A stretch of 64,000 bases of DNA from Zeus faber (taxonomy: Eukaryota > Chordata > Actinopteri > Zeiformes > Zeidae), in the NCBI GenBank assembly GCA_960531495.1, contig OY482861.1, forward strand, positions 7,505,839-7,569,838, given 5' to 3'. The notes beneath the pieces were generated by a model, which searched no databases, was not told the origin of the DNA, and saw only the letters and a program-made list of their open reading frames with translations. Position numbers and translations under genes: made by a program. Below, one piece after another: positions 58,068-64,000 of this stretch; the stretch's first letter is position 1, and each line of letters starts with the position of its first letter.

Positions 58068-58944
58068 TGACTGTGATCAGGGGAGCTGGTATAAATGGGC
58101 TAATGCCGTTTTTACACCAAAATTACCCGGGATTTTTAAACAGGGGTAAACCCGCTATAAATAGGCGATTGTCGGCTTTCCTTATCGCCACGAGAAATGC
58201 CGTCCTTTTTTTTCTGGTGTGTCACATTCAACGTCACGACCGTGACAGTAAAAAGGCCGTGACGTGATTCCAGTGTGATTTGGAAAATAATCAGTAGAAG
58301 CAGCATGGAGTATCCATGCCCGCACCCGCAGCCGTGTGCCGGCAGCCCATGATGCGGTACGTGCGCAGGCCCTTTGGCGGCGGGGAGCAGAGGTACTTCG
58401 TTCGGAGACCGGCTTGGTCGTCGCTGGAGTCCCTTGTAGCCCGATAAAGGGACCAAAATTTGCGTGTGGACATGGGTGTCTATTACACAGTCATTTGTTC
58501 CAGTACTGAAACCCAGGTGTTACCTTGACCACTTATGACAGATGCCAGATGTTAGTGGGTGTAACTGGGTTTTTGTGTGATGGGTAAGGGGTGTTACAGT
58601 GCTAAGCTTTAAATGAAATACCCTTATGGAGCACCTCTGCCCTCTCATTTCATGACTCTGGTTCTAGCTCGAGCTCTGGCTAAAATTAGAACTAGAACGC
58701 CATCCTGATCCAGGTCGGGTGTGGCTGCTCACCACACCACAACCTGGAACTAGAGCTAGGGCTCGAACTTGAACTAAGGCTAGATTTGATCCGGCCCCTC
58801 TCCACAAGCTGTGGAACTGTGGCTTGAGCTTGGAGCTCCGCGTTCCAAGTTTTGCCAAACGGCGTGTTTTTAGATTATTATTTTATAGGGCACAACTCAG
58901 AATTGTGTCAGTCGAATCAGATTCGCACCTGTCTCCCTCTCTGA

Positions 58945-59152
58945 TGGTACAGATTACATTTAGCAGATGCTTTTATCCAAAGTGACTTACAATTGTTCAA
59001 ACACTGACGGATGCAGCCATCAGGAGCAATTAGGGGTTAAGTGTCTTGCTCAAGGACACTACAGCATGCCAGCAGGAGGAGCCTGGGATCAAACCAGCAA
59101 CCTTTGGATCACTAGACAACCAGCTCTACCGCCTGAGCTACCATCCGCTGTA
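58945..59152 (-). mobile_element. tRNA-derived SINE with V-SINE-like tail
   Basis: On the minus strand the head TAGCTCAGGCGGTAGAGCTGG (A box) and GGTTTGATCCC (B box) are tRNA-like. The body has TCCTTGAGCAAGACACTTAACCCC and the tail AAAGCATCTGCTAAATG, the widespread vertebrate/fish V-SINE form. Inserted within the 58,068-59,760 element. Confidence 0.85.
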
Positions 59153-59454
59153 GCCAAAGCGCGGCAAAGCGCGAGCCAGCGATGGTTGCCGCGATGGGTC
59201 GCCCGCGATCGGCACGCCAGAACAGTGTTTTTATTTTACGCGTCCTTACTGGAAAGAAACCGTGTGTAAGGGGTTAACTTTTTCCGTGACTCTCCCCGTT
59301 CAACCCCTCTCCATGCTTTAAGCATAGAAAAATCTTAACGAGTCTGCGAGTCGTATCCCGTCCCTCCTTGCCCTGTCCCCACACTGTTTTTAGTTGTTTT
59401 ATTTAGAGGAACGAGGCTTCGCCACCAGGCGTTCGGAGAGCCATGTTCAGGTCA

Positions 59455-59545
59455 ACTAGAGCTAGAGCTAGAGCTGGAACTAGAGCTGGAACTAGAGCTA
59501 GAACTGGAACTGGAACTAAAGCTAGAACTAGAACTAGCCCTGCAG
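59455..59545. repeat. GAGCTA/GAACTA hexamer array
   Basis: About fifteen six-base units alternating CTAGAG and CTGGAA/CTAGAA. A diverged sister array in inverted orientation lies at 58,660-58,790. Confidence 0.85.
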
Positions 59546-59760
59546 CTTGACAATACTCACACCCTGTGTTTTTATTCTGGCAATTTGGTGGTGCTGTTTT
59601 AGTGGATTCACCAGAATTCAAAATCATTTGTTTCAAGGTAGCTATGACATGAAAAAAGAGGGCAGATTTGCTCCACAAGGCTATTTCATTTTAAACACAT
59701 TTTTACATATTTTACCTCAAAAACAGCCCATTTATACCAGCCTCCCGTGATCGCAGTCAC

Positions 59761-61360
59761 CCTAAAGTTTACGCATAAAAAAGAAATAGAGCCATGGCAT
59801 TTATAAAATAACCCACACTTGGGAACAACACCTGCAATGGATTAGGGAGTCCATGGAGATTTGATAGCAGGCAGTGGACAGTAAAGCGGAATAAGACTGC
59901 CTTGAAAACTCTCCTTACATAGCCATGAAAGGGATTTCAAGTCGCTCAAGAAAATGAATGGCAATTAAATGCAAAGATGTGTTTGTTGCATTTGTTCACA
60001 TACCGTGAGATGAATCCAACTTACTTTTTGCTATCTGTTTTGTCCAACAACTTTTATATCCTATTATGTGCAACTTCAGGCTCAAAAGCAGAAGAAAAAA
60101 AATCAGCATTCAGCACTTTCCTGTTTAAAACACTGAGCTTTTTCCCTTCAAGTGCCAAAGACAAAGTGGTGGTAGATTGGTGGTGACAGCCGATCCTCCA
60201 AGCACTGACCGGTAAGCAACACCTAGCTCGATACAGGAATTTGGATCAGTATTTCTATTCATCTGACATATTTCATGTGCTTGGCCAAACTGGCTTTGTG
60301 CTTTGTGCCAGGGAAGAAGGGCCCGGAGGACGGATTTATGGATCAAGACTTTAAGACATAGAGATTGGCTGCTTGGACAAAGAGATATGGTTATTGATTT
60401 TGCTATGTCTCATCCCGTTTCCTTTGGCCTTTTCCAAAGCAAATTAATTCTTCCGAGCAAATCCACCACATCTATGGAGGCATCTAAATTAGCTTCGGGG
60501 CCTAAATCCTCCTCGTGGTCCCGCAGATCCACGTTTCGTTTTTTAACTGTTTTGAACTACTTTTGTTTCATCTGTGATTACACAGGGACTTTAATCTGAG
60601 AACTGTTCCTGGGTCATTTATTCTTATGATAATGCTTTTACTCCTCAGTACATTCATCTTCATTTCGTGCAGTAAGTTTGGAAACCCAAAAGCTAGATTA
60701 CGAGGATAAGCCAGGAAACTTGGTGCCAAACTCAGGGTCTCGTGGGTCACCACAGTGGTTTACTTTCAAAGGGGTCTTACCTCAGCAGATCGTTGTCGGG
60801 ATAAAAGAGCAGAACCCACAGTGTAAGAGCGATCATCCACTTTATTTAAATATAATGAGACGACATCATCCGCAGTCAGCGTTTTATTTTCACTAAAAAG
60901 CCGGTCACTCAAAGTCTCAAATAATGATTAAAGCGGCACAACAAAGCATGCTATTTGATGATGTTATTCATGGGGAGTTATATGATTTAATAAGGCAACA
61001 GCGACTCAATGCATTTATAATATAATGTCAGCCCTTCTTTCAGATAAATCAAACATTAGTTCTGCATGCACAAATATATGTTTATTCCATATGCTTTTCA
61101 GTTGTCTACAAACCCTTCACCGTAATTCTGTTTTTAAATGTCGAATAAGACAAAGGATCTTCTCTGAAACTCTTCGCAGGGATGTTTATGTGAATATACT
61201 AAAGCATTGTGAGATTTGTGCCTCACTAATATATTCCCCAATATACCAAAATATATATAAATTAATTTAGAAAAATAATAGAAATAGAAAAATAATAAAT
61301 ATAATGTAATGCAGAATCATATAAAATGAATTAAATTATTGTATTTACAGTTTTTTCATA
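59761..61360. other. No gene recognised
   Basis: Unassigned sequence; small open frames at 59,977-60,186 and 60,303-60,599 show no domain. Confidence 0.45.
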
Positions 61361-61363
61361 TTA

Positions 61364-61364
<1 letters not shown>

Positions 61365-61422
<58 letters not shown>
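61365..61422. repeat. (ATT)n microsatellite
   Basis: About 19 uninterrupted TTA units. The poly-Ile frame across it is an artefact. Confidence 0.97.
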
Positions 61423-61423
<1 letters not shown>

Positions 61424-61918
61424 GTGTGGGTTGAAATGCCCTGAAAATTCACCATTATTGTGATTTTGTACGTGATAAAATGTTTTATATATGATTCGAG
61501 ACATTTGTTACTGATATGAAAATTGATGAACCTATACAAATTTCCATGACTACAAAATTGTAGAAAAAAGTATGATTCACTATAAGTCCATTAAAATAAA
61601 TCCAAAGGGAAACAAAACAGATAAATACTCCATATCTCATCAAGCACAACATAGTTAACAGTTTAATTTTACATAAAAAAATTAGAGGACAGTAATTACA
61701 ATCATTTTGTTTTTTACATATATATTCTCACATATGAATATACATATTTTGAATATAAGTACATATTAATAAAACATTTATGGACAATAGACAGTTTACA
61801 AATATCGCTAAAAAATATCAATAGATAGACCAATTAATATATATAAAAACACAGCAAACAACATATGATACTGATTGATCACTTGAAAAAGCAAACATGT
61901 TTACATAGGTTAAGTAAA
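61423..61918. other. No gene recognised; AT-rich
   Basis: Sequence between two microsatellites, with nothing identifiable. Confidence 0.5.
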
Positions 61919-61919
61919 A

Positions 61920-62188
<269 letters not shown>

Positions 62189-62314
62189 GGATGAGGTAGA
62201 ATGTTATAGCTTTATTGTAGCAGGAAGCTCAAAAGATTTTCATGCATATGTTGTTCTTTTGGGAGCAACTTTTGAACTAAGTTTCAACCTCTCCTCCTCC
62301 TCCTTTTCCTTTTC

Positions 62315-62733
62315 TCATGCCTCTGCTTCAACATGGTATCCCACCATCAGCTGATAGACCATCACATCCAAAACCGCACCCAAGAAGGGGGCAAAGATTG
62401 GCACAAAGAACCAGTAGGCCTTTGCACTGGGGAAGAAAATTCAAAAGCTATTTTAAGAAAATGATATATTTTTCTACAAGACCAATTTAAATATTTTCCA
62501 GAATTATACACCCACGGGAAGACCTCGCTCCCCCAGCCTGCCAGAGCAGTGAACATGCGCGGTCCCAGGTCCCTGGCCGGGTTGACGGCGTAGCCTGAGT
62601 TGAAGCCCATGGAGAGGCCGATGACCAGCACCACCAGGCCCACGGTGGAGGTCTCCAGACCCCTGGGGACCAGGTTATGGTGAGGGTCCGGGATGGCGAG
62701 TATGCACACGATTAAAGTGGCCGTTCCAATTAT
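62315..62733 (-). CDS. Aquaglyceroporin (AQP3/AQP10-type), last two exons; gene continues off the right edge
   Basis: The exon at 62,733-62,516 (218 bp) gives [17 protein letters not shown], then [20 protein letters not shown] and [20 protein letters not shown] with [11 protein letters not shown]. This is the second pore NPA box; the Asp after NPAR marks glycerol-permeable aquaporins. The last exon at 62,426-62,315 gives [20 protein letters not shown] and [16 protein letters not shown], then stop. Both splice sites of the 82-bp-class intron (62,427-62,515) are GT/AG and the frame joins at a split Pro codon. Membrane channel for water, glycerol and similar small solutes. Earlier exons, with the first NPA, were not found up to 64,000. 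Choice among AQP3, 7, 9 and 10 rests on '[13 protein letters not shown]' and the tail, nearest AQP3 or AQP10 by memory. Confidence 0.9.
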
Positions 62734-63280
62734 CTAAAACATAACGGAGGTTATGTTTTAGATAATTGATTTAGATAGATGTTGATACCAAAATAATATA
62801 AAATTGATACCAAAATGACGTAAATAGAAGTCAAGAACATGGCCACCATGTTGGTACAGTTTGCAGGCCAGTGAATTCATGGCTAAATCCGGCTCTACAC
62901 TCAATCCGACAAGAACACAGCGGCAGTCTATTCATTCCTATCGAGAGCCAAACTCCTCTGGTCTGACAGTACGACCATAGGTCAACATTGCCAAGTAACA
63001 ATTAGGTTATTGGGACCTATTTTACACTACAAGTCATGTTGTAATGGCTCAAATGCCTAATCTGAGTAGTATTTTCAACAACAAACTTCAAGGACATGTT
63101 TTGGGTACCTCAGTATATTAACTTCTGGTTCTAAAGTTCGATCATATACTTCAACATTTACACAAGCCATATCATGATAAATGCTGTTCCAATGGATACT
63201 ATTTTCAGAGAAAAAACATTTATTGTCATCTTATCAATGCTTCTAAAGCAAAAGAAACTAGCATATTGTTAAAGCATATC

Positions 63281-63373
63281 TGGTACCTACACCAATAGCA
63301 CATCTGAGACCTAAACCGGTAGCACATCTGGAACCGACACCGGTAGCACATCTGGTACCTCCACCGGTAGCAG
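63281..63373. repeat. 24-bp tandem repeat, four units
   Basis: The unit is close to TGGTACCTACACCGGTAGCACATC, with several point differences per copy. Confidence 0.85.
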
Positions 63374-63967
63374 GGGGCCAAGCCGTGGACTGAGTGCTCA
63401 CTGAAGTGGCAAGGTGTTCACAAGGGCCGCTGTGACCTAGGTGTACATTATATTTGCGTTTGTAACATAAACTGTTCTTGAAACGCGACCAAAAAGGTTC
63501 AAATATGTCAAATACTTCAACTTCAAATGAAAGTCTCTTTCACTTTAAGTGCAAGTATACATTTATATCATATTTATGTATTTACATGTAAATTGCAATC
63601 ACTACAAAAAAAAGAACAAATAAAATAAATGGTGGACTCTTCTTACTCTGGTTCATCAGAAATCCTCCTTCCTTTTTACTGAGGGACTTGTCAAAAACCA
63701 AGTCTCAAAAAGAGTCGAACATTTCATCAGGATCGGAGCTCCGCCATAACAGCGAAAGATAGTCATTCAGCACGATTTCGGAATATTGTCATGCGATAAA
63801 TAAATAATTTATCGGCTTTAATAAAGTATCAGCGGGTGTTGAGTGAGAGGAGAGGGAGGTCTTACAGAAACACAGGTTGTAGCATCTGGTCCAATCCGAG
63901 GAATGTAGTTTTAATACCCAATAAATGTACGGTATTGTCTGTATTGATTGATTGTTTTCCTTATTTA

Positions 63968-63971
<4 letters not shown>

Positions 63972-64000
<29 letters not shown>
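63972..64000. repeat. (TA)n microsatellite at window edge
   Basis: Pure TA to the last base; its true length is not visible. Confidence 0.9.

Larger units (their letters stand above)
58068..59760. mobile_element. 1.7-kb DNA element with about 35-bp inverted ends
   Basis: The left end TGACTGTGATCAGGGGAGCT continues GGTATAAATGGGC. The right end, read inverted, is TGACTGCGATCACGGGAGGC then TGGTATAAATGGGC. The interior holds two hexamer-type arrays of GAACTAGAGCT units (58,660-58,790 and 59,455-59,545) and an internal SINE. No transposase motif was recognised, so it is non-autonomous or unclassified. No target duplication was seen. Confidence 0.7.
62734..64000. other. Probable aquaporin intron or upstream sequence
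   Basis: No exon was identified. Contains a perfect 19-bp inverted repeat (62,727-62,768), a 24-bp tandem repeat (63,281-63,373) and a terminal (TA)n from 63,972. Confidence 0.45.

Overview
The window looks like a repeat-rich stretch of a teleost fish chromosome. Evidence: families typical of fish (L2/Maui-type, RTE-type and L1/Tx1-type LINEs, Tc1 transposons, tRNA-derived SINEs with the fish V-SINE style tail, chromodomain Gypsy), very long (CA)n, (GATA)n and (TTA)n microsatellites, and two intron-containing vertebrate genes. The species cannot be named from the sequence. No CRISPR array, rRNA or prokaryotic operon was seen.

Host genes are few and both lie on the minus strand. A five-coding-exon ARID-domain gene (35,714-38,223; about 594 aa as modelled, ARID5/arid6-like) is the only gene whose coding region is complete. 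The last two exons of an aquaglyceroporin (62,315-62,733) enter from the right edge; its other exons lie outside the window.

Layout: 0-3.6 kb holds DNA-transposon remnants, a transposase-like relic and a long CTG tract. 3.7-13.1 kb holds five pieces of one unclassified repeat of about 0.96 kb that carries an internal (CA)n tract and a shared short reading frame, plus a minus-strand L1 3' end with a very GC-rich 3' UTR. 13.1-23.3 kb is a patchwork: an LTR-like repeat pair, a Gypsy fossil with integrase upstream of RT, a Tc1 copy inside an L1, and an RTE LINE abutting that L1. 23.8-28.5 kb holds a SWIM-YqaJ type relic and the coding copy of a transposon family with a DUF7869-like domain. 28.9-34.7 kb holds a SINE and an L2-type LINE with a second Tc1 in its 3' UTR. 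35-39.5 kb is the ARID gene. 41.3-49.1 kb is an L1 copy split by an almost full-length Gypsy element with a 5-bp target duplication. 49.3-54 kb holds two deletion derivatives of the DUF7869-like transposon. 55-60 kb holds a MITE, a Gypsy fossil with an 18-bp minisatellite, and a 1.7-kb inverted-repeat element carrying a SINE. 61-64 kb holds large microsatellites and the aquaporin exons.

The mobile elements show a readable history of insertion into one another. The most interesting unexplained signals are the DUF7869-like transposon with its small derivatives, the (CA)n-carrying repeat with a conserved short ORF, and the long GC-rich L1 3' UTRs. All calls are by eye; none was checked against a database.
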